This document shows positions 1-8,106 of a stretch of 21,560 nucleotides of DNA, piece by piece. Within the stretch, counting starts at the first letter, position 1; every line of letters starts with the position of its first letter. Below the pieces are notes generated by a model, which saw only the letters and a list, made by a program, of their open reading frames with translations, did not search any database and was not told the DNA's origin. The stretch lies in assembly GCA_020024855.1 (NCBI GenBank), contig JAHHTB010000012.1, positions 1-21,560 of the forward strand, given 5' to 3'. Source of the stretch: Fusobacterium sp. (GTDB taxonomy: Bacteria; Fusobacteriota; Fusobacteriia; Fusobacteriales; Fusobacteriaceae). Made by a program: the position numbers and the translations under genes.

Positions 1-34
1 CTTTTTAGCAAATATTTTTAAATAATCAATCCTA

Positions 35-2440
35 TTATCTTTTAATATCTTCTCTAAATAGATTTAAAGTAATTTTTATTGTTGTTCCTTCATTTTCTAC
101 TGAATTAAATTTAATTACTCCATGACAATCTTTAATTACTCTCATAACAAGTGGTATTCCAAGTCCTGGTGCCTCGTCTTTATAAGTTACAAAAGGTTCT
201 TGAATAGTTTTTATTCTCTCTTCACTCATTCCAATTCCATTATCTTTAATATCTATTTTTATCTTGTTAGCATGTTTATCTCTTATAACGATAACATTAA
301 TTTTTCTTGGAAGATTTTTACCTAACATTGCAGCATCATAGGCATTTTTTAAAAGTTCTATAAAGGCTTTTTTTAGACGGTTATTATCTCCAAACACATC
401 TCCTGTATAACTTATAAATGAAGAAATAATAATATCTTTCTCTTTCCCCTCTAAAATAAGTGTTCTTTTAAATTCCTCTATTACTTCTGCCATCAGATGT
501 TCAATATTCACTCTTTCTAATTTATTCTTACTTTGAGTTGAATATTCCATAAGAGTTTTATTACTCTTTCTAATTTTTTTAATCTGTTCTTCAAGTTCTT
601 GTATTCTATCTGAAATATTTTCATTATCCTGATTTTTAGTTTTTTCAAGAATATCTAGAAGTTTATTTAAAGCAGATTGTCTTGTATTAATAAATCTTTC
701 TGAAATTTTATTAATTGTAGTATTTCTTTCTATTTCTATTCTATCTTCTTCATTTGTTTTATTTTTTAATTTTACTGATATATTCATAAGTAGAAGTCTT
801 AAAAGTTCAATATCTTCTTCTGTTATATCCTTATCCTTTGTAAAATAATCACAAATAATAACACCTGAATAATAATCTACGTTATAAATAGGAAAAATTA
901 AAAAATTCTTAAGACCAAGACTTTTAAATAAATCATTCCCTAAATCATATTTATATCCCTTATCATTGTAATAGATAATATCTTTTGTTTTTAAAGCCCT
1001 ACTTGAAATATTATCTTCAGAAAAAGGAATTTTTATTAAAGGAACTATATCTTTAAGTTCATTTATTTGGAAATCAAATCCACTTTTTCTTTCTTTTAAG
1101 ATATCATTTTTTATTTCAGCTATATGAGAATTTATATGAGTACACTCTCCCATCATTACATCTCTTTCACGGCTATATCTAAAAAACATACATCTACTAA
1201 ATCCAAGCCCCATCTCTGATGTAAATGCTGACATTATTTTTCTTACTGTTATTGTTACATCATCTTCTATCTGTATTCCTAAAAGTAATTGTTCTATTGT
1301 TGTAATCTTATTTAAGTTCTCTTTTAACTTTTTATTTTGACTCTTAAGTTTTTTCTGATTTTCCTCTAGTTTACCAAGCATCTTTTTTATAGAGATTGCA
1401 AGAGTTTTTATCTCTCCACTTCCTTCTAATTTAATAGGTGTTTCATAATCTCCCATGCTTATTCTCTCAGCTGCTTCTGTTATATCTCTTAAAGGAGATA
1501 TAAGATTTCTTAAAATTTTTGTAAATACTGTTGTGCATATTCCAACAAGCATAAAAACAATTATTGAAATAAAAATTCCAACAATTACTTTTGTCCTAAA
1601 AACTTCTTCTCTTGAAATAGCTACACCAAAATTTCCTATATATTCATCTTTATAATCTTTCAAGGAAAGGATTGCTAAATAATAAGCTCCATCTTCTATA
1701 CTTGATTTTTTATAAAAATATTTTTGCTTTGCTTTTTTTAAAGTATTAAAACTTTCTGGAGAAATAAAATTTTCTTTGCCTTTATCTGAAAAATCTCCAT
1801 TTACATACTTATCTTTTACAACAGCAAAAATTCTATCTTCATTTCTTAATTCAATAAAATTTTTCATATATTGAAGAAAATTTAAGTCTAAAGGAATAGC
1901 TGCTACAAGATATTCTGTTACTTTTTTATCATCTGTAACATTATAAGGAATTATTATCTTTGAATAAATTTTATCATTAAGATAAATTAGATAATTTTTC
2001 TCTTGTATTCTTTTTGAAATTTCTGGATATTCAAAAATTTCTTGAGAATTTAAAATATCTTTCTCCCCTGCTTTTCCTAATATATTACCATTACTATCTA
2101 CAACCGCTAAACCTACTCTATAATAAGTCTGAAAATCTTTTTTTAAAAGTTCACTCTTTAAAAGTTGTATATCTATTTCATGTTTTCCTGTTATCTTAAA
2201 TTTATCTAGTAAATCTTTCCTTAAAGCCTCGTATAAATCCTCTTTCACCTTAGATAGATAGTTTGTTTTAGCTTTATCAAGAAGAGATATTTTTTCTCCT
2301 GCTCTTGTAATAAGTCTTGATTCCATATCCTGAAAGGTAATAAAAGTAGTTATAAAAGCAATAGCTATTGCTGTTACAACTATTGCTATATTATTATAAA
2401 AAATTAATTTTATAAGAAGAGAATCACGATTTATTTTCAT
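35..2440 (-). CDS. Membrane sensor histidine-kinase-like protein lacking a recognisable phosphoacceptor His
   Basis: 801 residues. Order: TM helix about 8-35; extracytoplasmic sensor region about 36-284; TM helix about 286-308; HAMP linker about 309-361; coiled coil about 360-385; GAF-like region about 390-555; helical DHp-like segment about 563-650; C-terminal HATPase_c. The ATPase motifs are readable: N box ELLKNAYDA (695-703), G1 DNGIGM (733-738), F box EPF (748-750), G2 GLGIP (759-763). Where an H-box such as ISHE is expected the sequence reads ISERF (579-583), and the 563-640 helical region contains no histidine. H648 falls at the end of the segment, where kinases do not carry the phosphoacceptor. 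It may therefore bind ATP without canonical autophosphorylation, or use an unusual acceptor (inference). The ATG lies 1 nt after the tex stop with AAGGA upstream, so it is translated with tex. No response regulator is visible; the window ends 34 bp downstream. The ligand is unknown. Confidence 0.88.
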   Translation of the reverse strand: MKINRDSLLIKLIFYNNIAIVVTAIAIAFITTFITFQDMESRLITRAGEKISLLDKAKTNYLSKVKEDLYEALRKDLLDKFKITGKHEIDIQLLKSELLKKDFQTYYRVGLAVVDSNGNILGKAGEKDILNSQEIFEYPEISKRIQEKNYLIYLNDKIYSKIIIPYNVTDDKKVTEYLVAAIPLDLNFLQYMKNFIELRNEDRIFAVVKDKYVNGDFSDKGKENFISPESFNTLKKAKQKYFYKKSSIEDGAYYLAILSLKDYKDEYIGNFGVAISREEVFRTKVIVGIFISIIVFMLVGICTTVFTKILRNLISPLRDITEAAERISMGDYETPIKLEGSGEIKTLAISIKKMLGKLEENQKKLKSQNKKLKENLNKITTIEQLLLGIQIEDDVTITVRKIMSAFTSEMGLGFSRCMFFRYSRERDVMMGECTHINSHIAEIKNDILKERKSGFDFQINELKDIVPLIKIPFSEDNISSRALKTKDIIYYNDKGYKYDLGNDLFKSLGLKNFLIFPIYNVDYYSGVIICDYFTKDKDITEEDIELLRLLLMNISVKLKNKTNEEDRIEIERNTTINKISERFINTRQSALNKLLDILEKTKNQDNENISDRIQELEEQIKKIRKSNKTLMEYSTQSKNKLERVNIEHLMAEVIEEFKRTLILEGKEKDIIISSFISYTGDVFGDNNRLKKAFIELLKNAYDAAMLGKNLPRKINVIVIRDKHANKIKIDIKDNGIGMSEERIKTIQEPFVTYKDEAPGLGIPLVMRVIKDCHGVIKFNSVENEGTTIKITLNLFREDIKR

Positions 2441-2441
2441 C

Positions 2442-4607
2442 TTACATTCCTTTCTTTGTTAATCCAACTCTTTCTCTTTTTAAGTCTACATCTTTTATTT
2501 TTACTTTTATTATTTGTCCTACTGAAAGAACTTTACTTGGATCATCAATATATTTATCTGATATTTCAGAAATATGAAGAAGAGCATCATTTTTAAGCCC
2601 AATATCTACAAATGCCCCAAATTTTACAACGTTTCTAACTGTACCCTCAAGCTCCATTCCCTCTTTAAGATTATCTATTTTTAAAATATCTGATTTTAAA
2701 AGTGGCTTTTCAAGTTCATCTCTTGGGTCACGTCTATCTCTTATAAGAGCTTCATAAACATCTTTTACTGTTTCTTTTCCATAATCTTTTTCTTCAGCAA
2801 ATTTATTATAATTAAATTTCTTTAATTTCTCTCTGCTTTCATTAAGATTAATTCTATATTCATCCATTGTTATTCCAGCAACAGATAAAATTTCCTCTGC
2901 AATATTATATGATTCTGGGTGAATTATTGTATTATCAAAAATATTTTCTCCATCTTCAATAATTAAAAATCCTGCCATCTGCTCATATGCTTTTGCACCA
3001 ATACCTTTTACTTTTAAAAGTTGTTTTCTGTTTTTAAAGTTTCCATTTTCACGTCTATATTCTATAATACTTTTTGCTGTATTTTTTTTAACTCCTGAAA
3101 CATGTTCTAATAAAGCCCATGAAGCTGTGTTTACATTTATTCCAACACTATTTACAACTGAAGCTATGACTTCATCAAGAGAGCTATCAAGTTCTTTTTG
3201 ATCAACATCATGTTGATACATTCCTACACCAATAGATTTTGGATCAATTTTTACAAGTTCTCCTAAAGGATCTTGTATTCTTCTTCCTATTGAAATTGCT
3301 CCTCTTACTGTTACATCAAGATCTGGAAATTCTTCATTTGCAAGTTTTGAAGCTGAATAAACAGAAGCCCCTGCCTCGTTTACTATTATATATTTTACAT
3401 CTTTATTGCATTCTTTTAGAGTGTTTGCAACAAAACTTTCTGTTTCTCTTGAAGCAGTTCCATTTCCTATTGCAATAATATCTATGTCATAATCTTTTAT
3501 ATATTTTAATATTTTATTTTTTGATGTTTCAAGTTGTTTTGGAGTGTTCATCTCTTCAACTAAATAGAATACATCATTTGTTACATAAAATCCATTTTTA
3601 TCAACTATGGCTACTTTACAACCTGTTCTATACCCTGGATCAAGTCCTAAAACATTTTTCTCTTTTAAAGGTGGTTGTAATAAAAGATTTTTTAAATTTT
3701 CTTTAAATACAGCTATTGCTTCTGCCTCACTTTTTTCTGTAAGAACATTTCTCACTTCTCTTTCTATTGAAGGGAAAATAAGTCTATCAAAAGCATCTGT
3801 TGTTATAGTTTTTAAAAATTCAAGAACCTCTTTATTACTAAATTCACTTAAAAGAATACTGTCCATTCTCTCTCTTACATTATCTTCAACTTTTAAAGAA
3901 ACTGAAAGTATATCCTCTTTCTCCCCTCTATTTACTGCTAACACTCTATGAGAAGGGATTGTTTTTATTGGCTCTGAATATTCATAATAATCAGAATATA
4001 CTTTTTTAGCATCTAGTTCTTCTGCTTTCTTTGTATTTTTAGAAACTATAATACCATTTTTTAATAAAAGTTCTCTCAACTTTTCTCTGTATTCAGCCTT
4101 TTCTGAAATTCCTTGAGCAATTATAAGTTTTGCTCCTTCTATTGCTTCCTCTACTGTTTCAACTTCTTCAGTTATAAATTCGTTTGCTTTTTTAGCTAAA
4201 TCATCATAAGATTTCATTAGATAAATATATTGTGCTAAAGGTTCTAACCCTTTTTCAATAGCTATATCTGCCTTTGTTTTTCTTCTTTTTTTATAAGGAA
4301 GGTAAAGATCTTCTACCTCTTGTAATTTTTCTGCTTTTTCAATAGATAATTTTAATTCTTCTGTAAGTTTTCCTTGTTCTTCAATAAGAGCTATTACCTC
4401 TTCTTTTCTCTTTTCAAGATTTCTAAGATATGTTACAGTTTTTAAAATATCTCCTATTTGATTTTCATCAAGATTTCCTGTTACCTCTTTTCTATATCTT
4501 GAAATAAAAGGAACTGTTGATCCTTCATCTAATAATTTTACTGTGTTTTCCACTTGAGTTAATTTTAATTTTAACTCTTTTGCTACAGCTTCAAAAAGAT
4601 TGTTCAT
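2442..4607 (-). CDS. tex: Tex-family RNA-binding transcription accessory protein
   Basis: 721 residues, the usual Tex length. The N-terminal helical region (about 1-190) has the family-typical stretch STVPFISRYRKEVTGNL near residues 29-45. A central YqgF/RNase H-like domain starts near LGLDPGYRTG. Helix-hairpin-helix repeats follow (VSGVKKNTAKSIIEYR, then LLKVKGIGAKAYEQMAGFL). A C-terminal S1 domain spans about 650-720 (GTVRNVVKFGAFVDIGL, ending VGLTKKGM). Tex binds nucleic acid and affects transcription and RNA metabolism; its exact function differs between species. The start is supported by GGAGG at 4614-4618, 6 nt before the ATG. A promoter lies just upstream, and the gene follows the ileS terminator, so it begins its own unit together with the sensor kinase 1 nt downstream. 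Confidence 0.95.
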   Translation of the reverse strand: MNNLFEAVAKELKLKLTQVENTVKLLDEGSTVPFISRYRKEVTGNLDENQIGDILKTVTYLRNLEKRKEEVIALIEEQGKLTEELKLSIEKAEKLQEVEDLYLPYKKRRKTKADIAIEKGLEPLAQYIYLMKSYDDLAKKANEFITEEVETVEEAIEGAKLIIAQGISEKAEYREKLRELLLKNGIIVSKNTKKAEELDAKKVYSDYYEYSEPIKTIPSHRVLAVNRGEKEDILSVSLKVEDNVRERMDSILLSEFSNKEVLEFLKTITTDAFDRLIFPSIEREVRNVLTEKSEAEAIAVFKENLKNLLLQPPLKEKNVLGLDPGYRTGCKVAIVDKNGFYVTNDVFYLVEEMNTPKQLETSKNKILKYIKDYDIDIIAIGNGTASRETESFVANTLKECNKDVKYIIVNEAGASVYSASKLANEEFPDLDVTVRGAISIGRRIQDPLGELVKIDPKSIGVGMYQHDVDQKELDSSLDEVIASVVNSVGINVNTASWALLEHVSGVKKNTAKSIIEYRRENGNFKNRKQLLKVKGIGAKAYEQMAGFLIIEDGENIFDNTIIHPESYNIAEEILSVAGITMDEYRINLNESREKLKKFNYNKFAEEKDYGKETVKDVYEALIRDRRDPRDELEKPLLKSDILKIDNLKEGMELEGTVRNVVKFGAFVDIGLKNDALLHISEISDKYIDDPSKVLSVGQIIKVKIKDVDLKRERVGLTKKGM

Positions 4608-4650
4608 TAACTGCCTCCAAATTTTGTTTTCACATGAATTAAACTATTAT

Positions 4651-4680
4651 ATTATATCATAAAACAATTATAATTTCTAA
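4651..4680 (-). promoter_or_regulatory. Putative sigma-70 promoter of tex
   Basis: A TATAAT -10 element lies at 4651-4656, and a second overlapping TATAAT lies at 4646-4651. The -35 is weak: TTAGAA at 4675-4680 with an 18-bp spacer. It sits between the ileS terminator and the tex ATG, giving a leader of roughly 40 nt. The -10 is convincing; the -35 is not. Confidence 0.5.
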
Positions 4681-4693
4681 GATAAAAAATAAC

Positions 4694-4720
4694 AAAAAGG
4701 CAGCTATCTGCTGCCTTTTC
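4694..4720 (-). terminator. Intrinsic terminator of ileS
   Basis: The GGCAGC stem (4710-4715 with 4699-4704) has a 5-nt loop, is extended by four A-T pairs and followed by a T-run on the minus strand. It begins 8 bp past the ileS stop codon. The A/T runs on both sides mean it could also terminate plus-strand transcription. Confidence 0.9.
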
Positions 4721-4727
4721 TATATAA

Positions 4728-7700
4728 TTATTTTACTTTTACACCAAACTTAACTTTTTCTCCATTTACGTTAAATTCTTGTACAAATCCTTCAGCTACA
4801 TCAAATACAATTTCATCTGTTAAAGTATCGTTTTTGATAGCGTCAGCATTTCTTGTAATTATATCTTTAATTTTGTCATTTCCTTCTTCATAAAGAACAA
4901 TATGATCAATTACATTAAAGTCTGCTTCTTTTCTCATTGACTGGATTTTACTGATAATCTCTCTTACAAATCCTTCTTCAAGTAGTTCTGGAGTAAGTTT
5001 TGTATCAAGAACAACAGTTATTCCTTTATCTTCTAGAGGCATATATCCTTCTGTTTGTCCACTTTCAATTAATAAATCTGTTTCTGCTAAGTTTGCAACT
5101 TCTCCATCAGAAAGAGTAAGTGATAACACTCCTGTTTCAGTAAGTTCTTTCTTAGCTTTGCTTCCATCTATTTCAGCTAGTAGAGTTCTGATTTCATTTA
5201 CTTTCTTACCATATCTTTGTCCTAAAGTTTTTAATTGAGGTTTGAATGTATAAGAAGTAAATTGAGATGTATCCTCAACAAAGTGGATCTCTTTAATATT
5301 TAATTCTTCTCTTATAATATTTTGGTAAAGCTCTCCAACTTCATGTCCAGCTTTTACATAAATATTTGCTATTGGTTGTCTATTTTTAATATTAGCTGCA
5401 TTTCTTGCTGCTCTTCCTAAAGTAACGACTTGTAAAACTTCGTCCATATCTCTTTCTAAATCTGCATCAATTGCTGATTCATCAACAGTTGGATAGTCAC
5501 ATAAGTGGATACTTTCTGGAGCATTTTTATCTATGCTTCTTACTAAGTTTTGATAAATTTCCTCTGTCATAAATGGAATCATTGGAGCTGCTGTTTTAGC
5601 TATTGTAACAAGAGCTGTGTATAATGTCATGTATGCAGTGATTTTATCTTCTGTCATATCTGTTACCCAGAAACGTTCTCTACTTCTTCTTACATACCAG
5701 TTACTTAACTCATCAACAAAGTCTTGTAATAATCTTGCTGCTTCAAGAAGTTTGTAGTCAGATAGATTTTCATCTACACCTTTTACAACTGTATTTAGTT
5801 TTGACATTAGCCATTTATCCATTACAGTCATTTTTTCTTTATCTAATGTATATTTTGTTGCATCAAATTGGTCAATCTCAGCATAAAGAACGAAGAATGC
5901 ATATGTGTTCCATAATGTTGACATGAACTTTCTTTGTCCTTCAAGAACTGCTTTTCCATGGAATCTATTTGGTAGCCATGGAGCTGAGTTGATATAGAAG
6001 TACCAACGAATTGCATCTGCTCCATAAGTTTTTAATGCATCAAATGGATCTACTGCATTTCCTTTAGACTTAGACATTTTTTGTCCGTTTTCATCTTGAA
6101 CGTGTCCAAGAACGATAACGTTTTTGTATGGTGCTTCATTAAAGATTAATGTAGAAACAGCAAGAAGTGAGTAGAACCAACCTCTTGTTTGGTCAACAGC
6201 TTCAGAGATGAAATCTGCTGGGAATTGTTTCTCAAATAAATCTGCATTTTCAAATGGATAGTGGTGTTGAGCAAATGGCATTGAACCAGAGTCAAACCAA
6301 CAGTCAATAACTTCTTTTACTCTTGTCATTTGTTTTCCACAGTGTGGACAAGTAATAGTTACTGCATCAATATATGGACGGTGAAGTTCAATATTTTCTG
6401 GACAGTTAGGTGACATCTCTTTAAGTTCTGCAATGCTTCCTATTGAATGTTTATGTCCACATTCACATTCCCATACGTTTAATGGAGTTCCCCAATATCT
6501 GTCACGGCTAATTCCCCAATCTTGAACATTCTCTAACCAATCTCCAAAACGTCCTTTACCTATTGATTTTGGAATCCAGTTGATTTTGTTATTATTTTTA
6601 ATTAGGTCTTCTTTAACTGCTGTCATTTTGATAAACCATGATTCTCTTGCATAATAGATAAGAGGAGTGTCACATCTCCAACAATGTGGATAGCTGTGCT
6701 CATAGTTTGGTGCATCAAATAGAAGTCCTTTTTTATCTAATTCTATTAAAATATCTTTGTCTGCTTTTTTACAGAATGTACCTGCCCAAGGAGTTTCTTT
6801 TGTCATTTCTCCTTTTGCATCTACAAGTTGTACAAATGGAAGGTCGTAAGCTCTACCAACAGAAGCGTCATCCTCTCCAAATGCTGGAGCAATATGAACA
6901 ACACCTGTTCCATCTGTAAGTGTTACATAGTTATCACAAGTTACAAACCAACATTTTTTATCTGGTTTTACAAAATTAAATAATGGTTCGTATTCTTTAT
7001 ATTCTAAATCTTTTCCTATAAATTCTTCTTTAATTGTGTAGTTTTCTTTTAAAACTGTTTCAACTAAAGCTTGAGCCATATAGTAAGTGTATCCTTCATG
7101 CTCAACTTTTACATAAACTTCTTTTGGGTTTACACAAAGAGCTACGTTTGAAGGTAGAGTCCAAGGAGTAGTTGTCCATGCTAGAATGTAAGCATCTTCT
7201 CCCTTAACTTTAAATCTAACTATTGCTGATTTCTCTTTTACATCTTTATATCCTTGAGCAACCTCGTGGCTTGATAGAGGTGTTCCACATCTTGGGCAGT
7301 AAGGAACAATTTTAAATCCTTTGTATAGTAATCCTTTTTCCCAAATTTGTTTTAAAGCCCACCATTCAGATTCTATAAAGTTATTGTCATAAGTAACATA
7401 TGGTTTCTCCATGTCAGCCCAGAATCCTACTGTCTTAGAGAAGTCTTCCCACATTCCTTTATATTTCCAAACACTTTTTTTACACTCTTCAATAAATGGT
7501 TGTAGTCCATAAGTTTCAATCTGTTCTTTTCCATTTATTCCTAAAAGTTTTTCAACTTCAAGCTCAACTGGAAGTCCATGTGTATCCCAACCAGCTTTTC
7601 TTGGAACGTCATAACCTTTCATTGTTCTATATCTTGGAACCATATCTTTGATTACACGAGTTAAAACGTGTCCTATATGAGGTTTACCATTTGCTGTTGG

Positions 7701-7841
7701 TGGTCCATCATAGAAAGTGTAAGTTTTCTCTCCCTTTCTTGATTCAATACTTTTTTCAAAAATTTTGTTTTCTTCCCAGAATTTTTCAATTTCTTTTTCT
7801 CTCTCTACGAAATTTAAACTGGTAGATACCTTCTTGTACAT
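4728..7841 (-). CDS. ileS: Isoleucyl-tRNA synthetase
   Basis: 1037 residues. A cytoplasmic class I synthetase that charges tRNA-Ile. The signature HIGH is intact at 55-58 inside GPPTANGKPHIGH, and KMSKS at 588-592. The editing domain carries AWTTTPWTLPSN. Cys pairs (CPRCGTP, CECGH, CPHCGK) look like zinc knuckles in the inserted domains. An anticodon-binding and C-terminal extension fills about 640-1037. Length and the GPPTANGKPHIGH form match the long clostridial/eukaryote-like IleRS class rather than the ~930-residue E. coli type; members of the long class are often mupirocin-insensitive (family knowledge, not shown here). RBS AGGAGG lies about 6 nt before the ATG. Expression is probably set by the leader at 7842-8071, which holds an Ile-rich peptide and a terminator. 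A terminator follows directly downstream, so it is monocistronic. Confidence 0.98.
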   Translation of the reverse strand: MYKKVSTSLNFVEREKEIEKFWEENKIFEKSIESRKGEKTYTFYDGPPTANGKPHIGHVLTRVIKDMVPRYRTMKGYDVPRKAGWDTHGLPVELEVEKLLGINGKEQIETYGLQPFIEECKKSVWKYKGMWEDFSKTVGFWADMEKPYVTYDNNFIESEWWALKQIWEKGLLYKGFKIVPYCPRCGTPLSSHEVAQGYKDVKEKSAIVRFKVKGEDAYILAWTTTPWTLPSNVALCVNPKEVYVKVEHEGYTYYMAQALVETVLKENYTIKEEFIGKDLEYKEYEPLFNFVKPDKKCWFVTCDNYVTLTDGTGVVHIAPAFGEDDASVGRAYDLPFVQLVDAKGEMTKETPWAGTFCKKADKDILIELDKKGLLFDAPNYEHSYPHCWRCDTPLIYYARESWFIKMTAVKEDLIKNNNKINWIPKSIGKGRFGDWLENVQDWGISRDRYWGTPLNVWECECGHKHSIGSIAELKEMSPNCPENIELHRPYIDAVTITCPHCGKQMTRVKEVIDCWFDSGSMPFAQHHYPFENADLFEKQFPADFISEAVDQTRGWFYSLLAVSTLIFNEAPYKNVIVLGHVQDENGQKMSKSKGNAVDPFDALKTYGADAIRWYFYINSAPWLPNRFHGKAVLEGQRKFMSTLWNTYAFFVLYAEIDQFDATKYTLDKEKMTVMDKWLMSKLNTVVKGVDENLSDYKLLEAARLLQDFVDELSNWYVRRSRERFWVTDMTEDKITAYMTLYTALVTIAKTAAPMIPFMTEEIYQNLVRSIDKNAPESIHLCDYPTVDESAIDADLERDMDEVLQVVTLGRAARNAANIKNRQPIANIYVKAGHEVGELYQNIIREELNIKEIHFVEDTSQFTSYTFKPQLKTLGQRYGKKVNEIRTLLAEIDGSKAKKELTETGVLSLTLSDGEVANLAETDLLIESGQTEGYMPLEDKGITVVLDTKLTPELLEEGFVREIISKIQSMRKEADFNVIDHIVLYEEGNDKIKDIITRNADAIKNDTLTDEIVFDVAEGFVQEFNVNGEKVKFGVKVK

Positions 7842-7895
7842 AAAAACCTCCTGACTAAAAGTTTATAATAATAATTTTTTTATTCACAGATAAAT

Positions 7896-7922
7896 AAAAA
7901 AGGCAACCATGCAGGTTGCCTT
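7896..7922 (-). terminator. Attenuator terminator before ileS
   Basis: The minus-strand RNA forms GGCAACC (7920-7914), loop TGCAT, GGTTGCC (7908-7902), then TTTTTT (7901-7896), with two flanking A-T pairs. The hairpin ends about 55 nt upstream of the ileS ATG and lies downstream of the leader promoter. It must therefore be read through for ileS to be expressed from that promoter. Confidence 0.88.
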
Positions 7923-7998
7923 AATCTTTACATAACAATTTATATATTAAGAAGAAGTATATTCACAACACCACATAATAACACCTATAATATTGTAA

Positions 7999-8043
7999 CT
8001 AACGTATTATTGATGATATTATTATTATAGTGTTCAATCTCAT
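7999..8043 (-). CDS. ileS leader peptide, MRLNTIIIISSIIR
   Basis: Fourteen codons plus TAG. Codons 6-9 are four consecutive ATA, and codons 12-13 are two more, so 6 of 14 residues are isoleucine. AGGAG at 8053-8057 is 9 nt before the ATG, and the predicted start site lies about 27 nt upstream. It is followed by a pairing segment, a terminator hairpin and then the isoleucyl-tRNA synthetase gene. Slow charging of tRNA-Ile would stall a ribosome exactly on segment 1 of the leader. This matches classical leader peptides (for example pheM ahead of E. coli pheST). The peptide itself probably has no function. It is an inference from arrangement, but six Ile codons here, directly ahead of ileS, are unlikely by chance. 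Confidence 0.78.
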   Translation of the reverse strand: MRLNTIIIISSIIR

Positions 8044-8076
8044 ATCTGTTCTCTCCTCATTCTCTTTATTAAATAT

Positions 8077-8106
8077 ACTATATCATATATTGTGTATAAA
8101 AGTAAA
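8077..8106 (-). promoter_or_regulatory. Putative promoter of the ileS leader
   Basis: TTTACT (-35, 8101-8106), an 18-bp spacer, TATAGT (-10, 8077-8082). The predicted start is near 8070, about 13 nt ahead of the leader-peptide Shine-Dalgarno. It lies within 71 bp of the rpsP stop. I see no clear terminator after rpsP, so some read-through from the ylxM operon could also enter this leader. Confidence 0.55.

Larger units (their letters stand above)
7842..8071 (-). promoter_or_regulatory. ileS leader: candidate isoleucine attenuator
   Basis: This covers most of the 306-bp gap between rpsP and ileS. In transcription order it holds: predicted start site (about 8070), AGGAG (8053-8057), a 14-codon Ile-rich reading frame (8043-7999), a segment after its stop (7992-7980) that pairs with the frame, a GU-rich tract (7972-7965), an intrinsic terminator (7922-7896), then the ileS RBS. 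Segment 1 (8034-8023, Asn3 to the second Ile codon) pairs with segment 2 over 12 bp with one bulged G. A ribosome stalled on the Ile codons would cover segment 1. The competing antiterminator is less clear: GGTGTTGT (7972-7965) can pair in part with the terminator arm GCAACC, and CTTAAT (7951-7946) with ATTAAG (7925-7920). No T-box core (GGTGGNACCGCG) is present. The architecture is read directly; the mechanism is inferred. Confidence 0.75.

Noticed and set aside
1..34. Start of a further gene left of the sensor kinase
   Set aside because: One minus-strand frame is open to the window edge, but it has no ATG, GTG or TTG in frame. The remaining bases are too few to call a gene or a terminator.
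3607..3951. 114-residue plus-strand frame inside tex
   Set aside because: Antisense shadow of a clearly conserved gene. Composition is Leu/Ser/Phe-rich as expected from reversed AT-rich coding sequence, with no RBS.
5843..6025. 60-residue minus-strand frame inside ileS
   Set aside because: It is another frame of ileS, has no RBS and no family resemblance.
7842..8071. T-box riboswitch upstream of ileS
   Set aside because: A terminator precedes ileS as in a T-box, but I find no GGTGGNACCGCG-like core. The closest string, GTGGTGTTGTG, lacks the conserved ACC, and the distance from promoter to terminator (about 170 nt) is short for the full stem I-antiterminator layout. The Ile-rich peptide explains the terminator better.
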